From assembly GCF_000981225.1 (NCBI RefSeq), contig NZ_LAJC01000017.1, positions 1 through 64,000 of the forward strand: a stretch of DNA of 64,000 bases. Reading direction: 5' to 3'. This stretch comes from Allosalinactinospora lopnorensis. GTDB lineage: Bacteria; Actinomycetota; Actinomycetes; Streptosporangiales; Streptosporangiaceae. The notes beneath the pieces are model-generated. The model searched no databases. It saw only the letters and a list, made by a program, of their open reading frames with translations, and was not told where the DNA came from. The translations under genes were made by a program, and so were the position numbers. Every line of letters starts with the position of its first letter. Within the stretch, counting starts at the first letter, position 1. Below are positions 26,073-34,159 of this stretch, piece by piece.

Positions 26073-26668
26073 TACACCGTCTCGACGAAGCTCCAGGCTG
26101 CCGGGGTGTGGCGGATCGGGCGGTGCATCTGGGGCTCCAGGACCAGTTCCGGCCCGGCGGAGGAGTTCACTAGGACCCCGACCCCGTAGAACGATGCTTC
26201 ATTGAGGTAGTCGTCCATGCGCGGGGCCGGCCGCCGAAGGAGTACTGCGCGGCGGCAATACGGAGCGAACCGAGTGGCGGCCTCCAGCCCTTGTCTGGGC
26301 CGTGCCGCGCGCACCACCACGAGGTCCACATGCAGGGGACGCACCGCATGACGCGTGACCTGGCTGTGATCGCGGCCCACAGCTCCTGCTGGCAGTCGGC
26401 CAATACCGGCATGTTCCGTCGCGCTCAAGGAACTCATCGGTACGGGTATATCCACCGGCAGGGACATCAGCGTCTCCAAGTCGGCCAAGGACGTCAACGG
26501 CTGCGCCGTGACCCGGCGTCGGCGGCGATGCTCGGTGGCATCGACCGAGTAGAAGACCACGACGTTGCTCCCCAGAAGCGACAGGGCCTTCGCCTTGCTA
26601 CTGGAAGGCAGCAGGACGTCCGAGGCGGCCTTGAGCGAACCGTCTGCGGTTCCTAGGGAGGTTGCCAT
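26057..26668 (-). CDS. Hypothetical protein downstream of the winged-helix regulator
   Basis: About 203 residues from MATSLGTADGSLKA. The N-terminal half (AKALSLLGSNVVVFYSVDAT) and the C-terminal half (YLNEASFYGVGVLVNSSAGP, HTPAAWSFVETVYQRVR) look well folded. The central part, rich in Arg, may include a frame problem near 26330. It follows the winged-helix gene by 55 bases on the same strand and converges with the TGT-like gene, their ends overlapping by 16 bases. I do not recognise the family; regulation by the upstream protein is likely. Confidence 0.52.
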   Translation of the reverse strand: MATSLGTADGSLKAASDVLLPSSSKAKALSLLGSNVVVFYSVDATEHRRRRRVTAQPLTSLADLETLMSLPVDIPVPMSSLSATEHAGIGRLPAGAVGRDHSQVTRHAVRPLHVDLVVVRAARPRQGLEAATRFAPYCRRAVLLRRPAPRMDDYLNEASFYGVGVLVNSSAGPELVLEPQMHRPIRHTPAAWSFVETVYQRVR

Positions 26669-26723
26669 GGAGCCCACCTTGCCTTACCGGGAATAGCGCG
26701 CTAACAGGGGCATGCCGATCTGA

Positions 26724-27041
26724 TCAGTGCGTGTGTGCTAGCACGTCGTCAGCCAAGTAGTCCAGCACCGGACGAAGCAGGGGCCACAGCGGATCCTCAC
26801 CGGTGATGCGGTGCCAGCGCCGCCGCTGGCCGGGAACCGGCGCCAACGCCTCCACCGCCCCCAACTCCATCAGCGCCTTCATGGGCTGGCGGTAGACGCT
26901 GGGCTGGACACCGTTGTGGGCGGCCAAGTCGCCCATGCACACTCCGTCAGCATCTGCCTCTACCAGCGCAAGCATCAGTTCCGCCCTATAGCGGTTACCG
27001 AAGAGCTTCCGGGAAGCCTGACGCATAGCCTCTAGAGACAT
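26724..27041 (-). CDS. Winged-helix (ArsR-like) transcriptional regulator
   Basis: 105 residues. KLFGNRYRAELMLALVEADA and GVCMGDLAAHNGVQPSVYRQ then PMKALMELGAVEAL fit the helix-turn-helix and wing of ArsR/MarR-like regulators. The C-terminus DPLWPLLRPVLDYLADDVL is a dimerisation helix. The start codon lies inside one arm of a perfect palindrome, and TTGACT (-35) and AATAAT (-10) precede it closely enough that the transcript would start at or next to the ATG. This suggests a leaderless, autorepressed mRNA. It heads a two-gene minus-strand operon. Confidence 0.72.
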   Translation of the reverse strand: MSLEAMRQASRKLFGNRYRAELMLALVEADADGVCMGDLAAHNGVQPSVYRQPMKALMELGAVEALAPVPGQRRRWHRITGEDPLWPLLRPVLDYLADDVLAHTH

Positions 27042-27063
27042 GATTAATTATTGGTTAATCATG
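27039..27063. promoter_or_regulatory. Perfect 9-base inverted repeat operator at the winged-helix start codon
   Basis: Arms CATGATTAA (27039-27047) and TTAATCATG (27055-27063) flank a seven-base spacer. The repeat covers the -10 element AATAAT of the minus-strand gene, with TTGACT 18 bases before it. Binding of the dimeric regulator here would block its own transcription. Confidence 0.68.
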
Positions 27064-27254
27064 TCTTATAAGTCAACTTCTCAAGTACTTCGAACGGTGA
27101 TGGAGCGCTCAGCCGACACGAGCGCGGACTCGGGGGCGGATTCGTTTGGGGTCTGGTTGGCACGCCTGCGGTGCCTCGCCCTCACTCAGCCGTCACCAGC
27201 CCTCTGCGACCCGGGATCCGGTCTCTGCTTAGCGCTTCTCAGCCGTGATGATTG
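27064..27254. other. Short stretch without a supported gene
   Basis: It contains the minus-strand promoter at its left edge. Otherwise I see no coding signal before the integrase stump. Confidence 0.4.
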
Positions 27255-27605
27255 CGCGCACCAACGGCCACCTGCTCCGCGCCTAAAGTCGACCGGCCCG
27301 AGCACAACAGGCGCGCACACTGCGACTTCTACACCCCGAAAGACTCCTCGAAGGGCCAGCTCCTGGAGGCCAAGGCCAACCTCCAGCGCATGCTGGCCTC
27401 GATCCCGCTGAGCGACGACGAACGCGCTGCGGTGGACGAAGGGCAGTCTGCTTTGGACAAGCTGCTCGACCGGCTCGTCGATGTCCCAACGCCATCAGGT
27501 CAGACACCGCGAGAGCTCGTTGCTCCCACCTCAGCGACACTCCTGCCCATCGTCGACATCACCAAGGACAGGCAGGACGGACTTGACAATCCTGATTCCA
27601 CATAA
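27255..27605 (+). pseudogene. C-terminal stump of a site-specific integrase-type recombinase
   Basis: CDFYTPKDSSKGQLLEAKAN followed by LQRMLASIPLSDDERAAVDE and LLDRLVDVPTPSGQTPREL is the characteristic tail found after the catalytic domain of large actinobacterial tyrosine recombinases/transposition proteins. The catalytic R...H-R...Y part is not upstream in any frame. It is a leftover of the enzyme that may once have moved this island. The family assignment rests on pattern recall. Confidence 0.45.
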
Positions 27606-27850
27606 GACTCAAGATGCTCAAACGAAAGATGTATGGGCGCCACGCCTGACCTGCTGCGGAAGCGTGTCCTGCTTGACGCCTGATCGGAGGAGAGCGAGGA
27701 TTCACCGAATCCGTGCCAGAACCGGTATTCACGTGTTGCCGGCACGTAGCGTCTGTGTGCAGTTGGCTCTCGTACGTGCGCCCCGCCGGGTTTCGGGCAC
27801 TGAGCTTGCCACGATTGCCAGAAGGTCCTGATTTACAGTTCGCTGGGGGC

Positions 27851-29112
27851 ATGCCGTTGCCGTCGCGCGGGAGCAGCCCGGAGCGCATTGCAGCCCTGCG
27901 GGAAGCAGCAGGGCTCTCCAAAGCCGAGCTCGCGCGGCGCATCGGAGTGTCTCCACGCATGCTTTCTTTCTACGAGCAGGGACGAAGTACCCCCCTCCGC
28001 AGCGTCTCCAGCAATTGGCTGAAGCGCTGCGGTGCCCAGTCCAGGAGCTTATCGGAATCCGACGCGGTGAAGAGCACCTCCTCGACCTGCGGATGGCCGC
28101 AGGACTCACTCTGGAACAGGCGGTGGAGAGACTGCGCCGCGCAACTCCCGGACGTGAACCGACACTCTCAGCATCACAGCTCTCCGCCCTAGAACAGGGG
28201 CAGCCCATCGGCCGCACCGGGAACAACGCTTGGGAGGCAGAGGAATATCTTATTGGCGCGCTGGCCAGGCTCTATGAGGTGCCGACGCGCATGGTCGTCG
28301 ACGCCTGGATGCGCACCCGCCCCGCCGATCCTGCACCCGTGCGGCCCCGTCTCCAGAGCCCGCCGACCCCAAACGCGAGCAGTCGGAAGACGTGGGAGTC
28401 GCTGAACGAGCGGCAGCAGACCTACCTCGGCGAGATCCTGCGGGATGAGCGAATGACCGAGACCGAAGTGTGGATGCGCCGAGTCCACCATATGCCTGCA
28501 TCCAGCCCTGCCCAATGGCGCAAACTACCGCTGGCACTGCACGAGCCAACACGCCTCGTCGGCTACACCCGGCTGCAGCAGCGCCTAAGCAGAAGCGGCG
28601 TCCACGACCCTGGTGCCGGCTCGACCGTTCAGGCGCTTGAGCGCCGCGGCCTGCTGACCACTAGTACAGATGTGGTTCACCATCCGGCTGTCGGTCAAGT
28701 GCGGCGCACCTTGGTGGAGTTGACCCGCCGAGGGCGGGCCGCCGCCCGCGCCGGGCTGGGGGAGCCGGCTGAGCCGAAACCGCCGACCCCACTGCTCTCG
28801 GAGTGGCTGTGGAGCGTTGTGGCCCGAGTGGCCCGCGCCGGCCCAGACGGACTCCAACGGGACGAACTCTCAGGCCGGGCCCCCTTCTTTGTGGGAGTCG
28901 GCTACAAGAACAAGCCTAAGGGCCGCCCGAGTCGAGGTTTCATCGACGATGTGCCGGTGCTCGCCGACGACGGCAGCCACGTCATCGACTACCGATGGCG
29001 GCTCACCCCGCTCGGCTGGCGGCACGTCGCCACCTATCTGCAGGAGTACCAAAAGCGCTATCCGCAAGTCGACACCACGGGACTTGCCGATCTTGCCCGG
29101 AACACTCAATAG
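27851..29112 (+). CDS. Large HTH regulator upstream of the pPIWI-RE island, frameshifted in a C-run
   Basis: The N-terminal XRE domain reads PERIAALREAAGLSKAELAR and RIGVSPRMLSFYEQGRSTP. A run of six C's at 27990-27995 then shifts the frame. One added C restores QRLQQLAEALRCPVQELIG, the normal end of an XRE domain, and a second HTH-like unit LRMAAGLTLEQAVERLRRAT follows. The C-terminal 200 residues contain winged-helix-like segments (GSTVQALERRGLLTTSTDVV, TLVELTRRGRAAARAGL) and end LADLARNTQ. Joined length is about 420 residues. It ends 60 bases before the REase gene on the same strand, so it may control the island. The target is unknown. Confidence 0.66.
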
Positions 29113-29172
29113 CCGAACTTCATTACCAAAGAGCCGGGCGAATGTCAGCGGCGCCCCCTAGTCTCTGGGCGC

Positions 29173-30399
29173 ATGGGTAATGCGACGAACAACGAAGTTC
29201 GGCCCGAGTGGGTGAAGTCCCTGGTGGCGCGCGCTGTGTTGCGGGCTGCCGATGCGGTCACCACCCCCGGGGTTGCACCGGCTGCTCGCCTGGACACTCT
29301 GATGGAATGCCACGGCGCTTTGCTAGCCGCACGCGGCCCTGGCAGCCCGCTGTCCTTCGCCGACTTCCGCAATCAGATCCGTGGCGATCCCTCCTGCCTC
29401 CTGCCGCCTGGCGTGGACGGCTGGGATATCGACGGGTTGCGCATGGTCGACGCCGATGGACACGTCACCGAGGACGCCTTCGACATCGACGCAGAGCAGC
29501 GCCTGGTACTCGGGGTCCTGCGCCGGAGCAACCGCGGTACCGGTCTGATCAGCGGATCCGATCTGGAGGACGAAGTCGCTCAGGAGACGGCTTTCGCGCA
29601 GCTGAGCAAGACCGGAGACCAGAAGAGCTACGAAGACGGCCGCAATGCGCTGATCCGCCACCCCTCAGGACCAGTAAGCATGCTGAGCGAACTGCAACTT
29701 CCTCCCCTCATCTCTGATCTCTACGGAGACATCGCATATGCCTCGGCCTACCGTGACTGGTGGTTCGCCTGCCCGGTGTGCCAATGGCCGATGCGCGTCG
29801 CCTTGCGCCGGGAGTCGAGCCGCGTGATTGGCGCGGTCGCCTGCTGGCACAAGCCTCACCAGCGCATCGGAGCGGCTTATCACTTCCGTCCCACCGAGGG
29901 ACCCGAACCCCCCGAACTGCAGCCAGAACCGCCCGCAGCTCCACCGGGGCCTCACGAAGCCATCCTGTGGCCCGATCTGCAGACGGTGCCGCCCGCCCAG
30001 CCGATCGAGGGGCACAAGGCACTGGCTCGCGGCGTATGGCGCTACACCTGCGTCCCCGGGCTGGCCGAGATCGCCCTACGTGACCGCCTCGTCGAGCGTG
30101 GTCTGCAAGTGCAGCTGTGGCCTTCACTGGACGCCTATGACCTGGCCGTGCACATCGAGAATCGCAAGGAGACGCTTCGCGTCGACGTCAAGGACTACAC
30201 CTCTGCTACTGCACTTTCCGAGCTTATCCACGCCCAGGAGGGCGACCGCGGGGGCGCGCAGTGGCTGGTGGTCCCCGATCACCGGGCAAGCCAGGTGCCG
30301 CTGCTGAGCGGGGTCGGGCAACGCTACGGCCTCCAGGTGGCTACGGCTTCCGCCTTCGGCGCGATGGTCTGTGAGCGAGCGGGGGTGGCCTGGTCATGA
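29173..30399 (+). CDS. pPIWI-RE island restriction-endonuclease-fold protein
   Basis: 408 residues. The C-terminal third contains LRDRLVERGLQVQLWPSLDA then YDLAVHIENRKETLRVDVKD, a PD-(D/E)xK arrangement with Asp in YDLAV and DVK as the second motif (about residues 322-341). VACWHKPH and WFACPVCQWPMR suggest a zinc knuckle in the middle. The TGA overlaps the helicase ATG as ATGA. In the three-gene islands described by comparative genomics, a REase of this kind accompanies a DinG-like helicase and the pPIWI-RE protein, which is exactly the order here. Cleavage of invading nucleic acid is predicted; experimental proof for this family is not known to me. Confidence 0.75.
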   Translation: MGNATNNEVRPEWVKSLVARAVLRAADAVTTPGVAPAARLDTLMECHGALLAARGPGSPLSFADFRNQIRGDPSCLLPPGVDGWDIDGLRMVDADGHVTEDAFDIDAEQRLVLGVLRRSNRGTGLISGSDLEDEVAQETAFAQLSKTGDQKSYEDGRNALIRHPSGPVSMLSELQLPPLISDLYGDIAYASAYRDWWFACPVCQWPMRVALRRESSRVIGAVACWHKPHQRIGAAYHFRPTEGPEPPELQPEPPAAPPGPHEAILWPDLQTVPPAQPIEGHKALARGVWRYTCVPGLAEIALRDRLVERGLQVQLWPSLDAYDLAVHIENRKETLRVDVKDYTSATALSELIHAQEGDRGGAQWLVVPDHRASQVPLLSGVGQRYGLQVATASAFGAMVCERAGVAWS

Positions 30400-33300
30400 A
30401 CACCCCTTCGCGGACCGAATTCGCGCTTTGCGCGTCCCTGGCGCTTGCCGCCCACTACTTCCCCGAGACCACGCCGGAGGGCGGGGCCCCCGCCGGCCCC
30501 TTCGACCGGGCGGCATACCTGCTGTCCGGGCAGTTCCAGGCATGGCCGCAGTGGGAGAAGCTGACGAGCGAAGAGCGCCGCCGCATCGTCGACGTCTTCG
30601 CCAACGCCCCCGGCGGACTCGCCGACCCGCGCCGATTCTTCAGCGCTGCCCGCGCCATGCTCGCCTCGCTCGCTGAGGAACCTCCCGGCCAGGCGCAGCA
30701 GCTGCGTACCTTCAATGCCGCAGGAGGCGACCCCTTCACCGCCCGAGCAGCCGTCCCGCACGTCGGTGATGACCTGCTGAGCTACGTCGACCGCCAACTC
30801 CAACCCTTCCGCCGGCCCAGCGCACGCCCCAAACCTCCCGAGTTCGCCGGGCCTGGAACCTGGTCAACCGGGGAAATCTATGTGTCCCAGAGCGGGCGCG
30901 TGCACGGCCGAACCACGATCCCCACCTACCCGGGATACACCGAGCCCTTCGGCCACGAGAGCCTCCCCCGCGCTGAGACCGCCGAGCCGCTCGAGGAACT
31001 GCCAATCCCCACACGCGAACTGCTCTACCTGGCCGAGCGCATCGAAAGCCGCCGCCCCGAGGACCAGCGCTATCTGCGCACGACTCTGAACGAACTGCTG
31101 GACGCGCTGAACACCTCGGACTCCATCAGCCCGCAGGAGGCCCTGCGGATGGCCGCGGGCGGGCTGGAGATCTTCCACGCACCGACCGGGACGGGCAAAA
31201 GCATCCTGGTGCGGGTCGTGGCGGCCTGGATGGCCCAGCAGGGGCACCGAGTGGCCATCGTGCTGCCCGACATCAAGGCGTGCTTGAAGACCACCCGTGA
31301 AATCCAAGCGGATCTGCGCATCCTGCGAGAGCTCGGAGACATCGAGCACGAGACCGGATGCGCGCACCTGATGTCCTCCAGCGGTATGCAGGAGCGCGCG
31401 CTTAAACTGTCCCGCCTCATCAGCGAAGACCCCGACGACCCCGGAGAATGGGGCGAACACGGCGACCGCGACATCGACCCGCTGGCCTACGGGTGCGCCC
31501 AACGGCCGCTCATGGAATCCAGTGCCCCCTATCCACCGGGCCGTGAGCCCTGCATGTCACTGCATCGCCAAGGCGTTGGCGCCGCAGCCTGCCCCTGGAT
31601 CCCCACCTGCGGCAAGTTCGCGCCCGTCTATGAGGCCTGCTCGGCACACGTCGTCGTGACCAACCACTTCGCCTTCCTCAAAGGCAACCTGGGTATCGGC
31701 CTCAACCTTGACGGCCGCCCAGTCCGCGGCGTCAGTGTCGCCGAGTTCACGCTGCGCACCTGCCACGCAGTGTTCGTTGACGAGGTCGATCAGTTCCAGT
31801 CACGGGCGGTGGACTGCTGCGCCGGCGAGGTGGTACTGCACTCGCGACGGCACTGGACGTCGGCCCCTCAGGAGATGGACACCGACGCCAAACGGCTGTC
31901 GATCGCCGAGGAGGCCGAACTGCTGACCGCGATCGGGCAAGTGCGCCTCATGGCCGAGTTCCTCCTGCTCGCGGTTAGCCGCAACGCCCTGAGCTTGGAA
32001 GCCATCGACGACGCACGCGTCCGAGAACGCGTTCCCGACCGGACCGGAGTGCGCTGGCACCTCGCACGGGGCCGTGACCGCCAATTAGCCCGCCTGCTCT
32101 GGCCCAACGAGGAGGAAGCCGCAGGGGAGACGGACCTGCCGAGCGACATCGCCGCGCGTTTGCAGCGCTTCATGCCCGTCCGCTACGGGGACGAACCCGC
32201 GGCGACCGCCAACGACGAGCGCGCGGTGAGCCGAGCCCTGGAAGCGTTGGTCGCCCCGCGAGGCGAGTCCGTGCTCAACGAGGTCAAGATCCGCCTCCAT
32301 GAGCTGCTGGCGCCGCGGATCAGTGACCCGCAGCGCCGCGCCCAGACCGTCCACCTACTCATGGCACGGGCGATCATGGGCGAGCTGGACGAAGCGTTGT
32401 CCCATCTACGCACCCGCGCCCAACAGCACCGCCCCACTGGATTGCGTTCGGCCCAGCGCATCTCCGAAACCCTCAGCCGCAGCGCCGTCACCGACACTCT
32501 TCCCCTGGGACTGCTGGGGCGATCCCTCACCGGCTACCGCGTGACCGGCCTCGAAGACCGTGAACGCAGCGCCACACTGGTCGCGCAAAGCCTCGCCGGC
32601 GACCCGCACACCTTTACCGCCGAGCTTGGGGGACTCGTCGCACTGAGCCTTGCCGGGGCCGAAAGGCCGGTTATGGGTCTCTCAGCCACTGCGTTCTTCC
32701 CTCAGGCCGTGCGCGAGCACGTGGCGGCACCGGTGCGCTGGTGGATGACCGATGCCCAGGCGCGCTCGATCCTAGCCCGGCGACACCGCATCGACTACGG
32801 GGAGGGACACCCTCTCTTCGGCGAGCCGATCAAGATCTCCGGACAGCACCCCAGCCGCAAGAAGAACGCCTCGATCGAACTCGGCACCCAGCTCTACGAC
32901 CGACACATCCACGGCGAGCTACAGCGCCAGCGCGCCAAAGACCCCGACCGCGCCCACGTACTGGTCGTGGCCAATTCCTACGAGCAGTGCGCCTGGCTCG
33001 CCCGCGGCATTTCTCAGGCGGGCAATTACCGCGAGGGACTCTGTGTGGCCGTCCGCGACGGCGATACCGACCACACTGACCTGCCTCGGGAGAATATCGC
33101 CGCGCGTCTGACCGCAGAGCAGTTCGAGGACTTCCCCCAGCACGGCAGCATCCTGGTCGTTCCCCTGGCGCTGATCGCCCGCGGACTGAACATCGTCGTC
33201 GGCACCCGCTCCGCCGTGCGCTCGATCTATCTGTGCGTGCGGCCCCTTTCGCTATTCACCGATCCCGCACAGATGTATGCCAGTGTCAATGCAGCCGGGA

Positions 33301-33683
33301 TGGCTGCCCTCGCCAAAGCCAAGGCGAACTCTATGGACCCCGGGGATGCATTGCAACAGGCGCGTAACGCCGCACAAGTGCGGCTCGACTTGATCCTGAG
33401 GGCCTCCCCACAGTTCACCGCCATGCCCCATGTGCTGCAAGAGGAAGTGGTTGCCGGCGTCATCGTCGACTTGATTCAACTGGCTGGGCGAGCCCGCCGC
33501 GGGGGCACCGAAGCCATCCTCCACTTGGTCGACTACGCCTTCCACGAGGACACCTGGAGCTCCGATTTGGAGACGATCCTGGGCCGCATTAGCGAACAGT
33601 GGACCTCGGAAGTGCGCGAGCAGATGAACGGTCTCTACGGACAGGCGCTGGACGCCTTCCTCTCCTACGCCGGGCTCGCCTGA
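30396..33683 (+). CDS. DinG-like superfamily 2 helicase of the pPIWI-RE island
   Basis: 1,095 residues. Walker A is FHAPTGTGKSILVRVVAAW (Lys about 270). Four cysteines, GCAQ, EPC, AACPW and PTCGK (about residues 367-406), form the Fe-S cluster site typical of XPD/DinG helicases. Walker B is VFVDEVDQF (about 460-468), later motifs are GLSATAFFP (about 762) and LIQLAGRARRGG (motif VI, about 1026-1038). The N-terminal 250 residues are specific to the island. It would unwind duplexes from a single-stranded 5' end for the pPIWI-RE/REase pair. Codon use and length look intact, with no frameshift. Confidence 0.86.
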   Translation: MNTPSRTEFALCASLALAAHYFPETTPEGGAPAGPFDRAAYLLSGQFQAWPQWEKLTSEERRRIVDVFANAPGGLADPRRFFSAARAMLASLAEEPPGQAQQLRTFNAAGGDPFTARAAVPHVGDDLLSYVDRQLQPFRRPSARPKPPEFAGPGTWSTGEIYVSQSGRVHGRTTIPTYPGYTEPFGHESLPRAETAEPLEELPIPTRELLYLAERIESRRPEDQRYLRTTLNELLDALNTSDSISPQEALRMAAGGLEIFHAPTGTGKSILVRVVAAWMAQQGHRVAIVLPDIKACLKTTREIQADLRILRELGDIEHETGCAHLMSSSGMQERALKLSRLISEDPDDPGEWGEHGDRDIDPLAYGCAQRPLMESSAPYPPGREPCMSLHRQGVGAAACPWIPTCGKFAPVYEACSAHVVVTNHFAFLKGNLGIGLNLDGRPVRGVSVAEFTLRTCHAVFVDEVDQFQSRAVDCCAGEVVLHSRRHWTSAPQEMDTDAKRLSIAEEAELLTAIGQVRLMAEFLLLAVSRNALSLEAIDDARVRERVPDRTGVRWHLARGRDRQLARLLWPNEEEAAGETDLPSDIAARLQRFMPVRYGDEPAATANDERAVSRALEALVAPRGESVLNEVKIRLHELLAPRISDPQRRAQTVHLLMARAIMGELDEALSHLRTRAQQHRPTGLRSAQRISETLSRSAVTDTLPLGLLGRSLTGYRVTGLEDRERSATLVAQSLAGDPHTFTAELGGLVALSLAGAERPVMGLSATAFFPQAVREHVAAPVRWWMTDAQARSILARRHRIDYGEGHPLFGEPIKISGQHPSRKKNASIELGTQLYDRHIHGELQRQRAKDPDRAHVLVVANSYEQCAWLARGISQAGNYREGLCVAVRDGDTDHTDLPRENIAARLTAEQFEDFPQHGSILVVPLALIARGLNIVVGTRSAVRSIYLCVRPLSLFTDPAQMYASVNAAGMAALAKAKANSMDPGDALQQARNAAQVRLDLILRASPQFTAMPHVLQEEVVAGVIVDLIQLAGRARRGGTEAILHLVDYAFHEDTWSSDLETILGRISEQWTSEVREQMNGLYGQALDAFLSYAGLA

Positions 33684-34159
33684 GGGCCCGGTGCGGCGGT
33701 GGCCCCGCGAGGCTCGGCCGAACAGGGTAGAGCGCTCTCGCAGGGCCACGCAGAACCCGCAGTCGAATCCGGTGCTGGCCTGGAAGGGAGAACGGCACCT
33801 GCCGTTCCGCGACGCACCGAGAGGGATCGTCTCGCGATCAGTCGATCGTTGCCGGATCAGTCTTTGAGGTGGAGCTGATAGCCACGAGTGCGGACCCTGC
33901 TGCCAGCCAATTCGTCGAAGTCCGCCGCACGGGACGTGGGCGCCTGATAGGACATTATGCACCAGACCCCACCCACGCCCCCGGGCAACTCTGCGCGGGC
34001 GGGCCTCACTACGCGCGCGGCAGCCGCCCTTCCGGGCTGTCGCCCTCAGGGCCCACCGCCAATTAGGCCCGCGGAGCCGCCAATAAGCCCGACGTGGCCG
34101 ATCTGAGCATCCGAGCCACGCCGCCTTCGGGCGCCGTAGGGAACCCTCGTCAAAGGAGA
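33684..34159. other. Spacer between helicase and pPIWI-RE genes with a short direct repeat
   Basis: No supported gene in about 475 bases. Two near-identical segments, CCGCCAATTAGGCCCG (34056-34071) and CCGCCAATAAGCCCG (34077-34091), lie about 70-100 bases before the pPIWI-RE start and could be a regulatory repeat. The spacer is unusual given the tight coupling of the two preceding genes. Confidence 0.4.
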
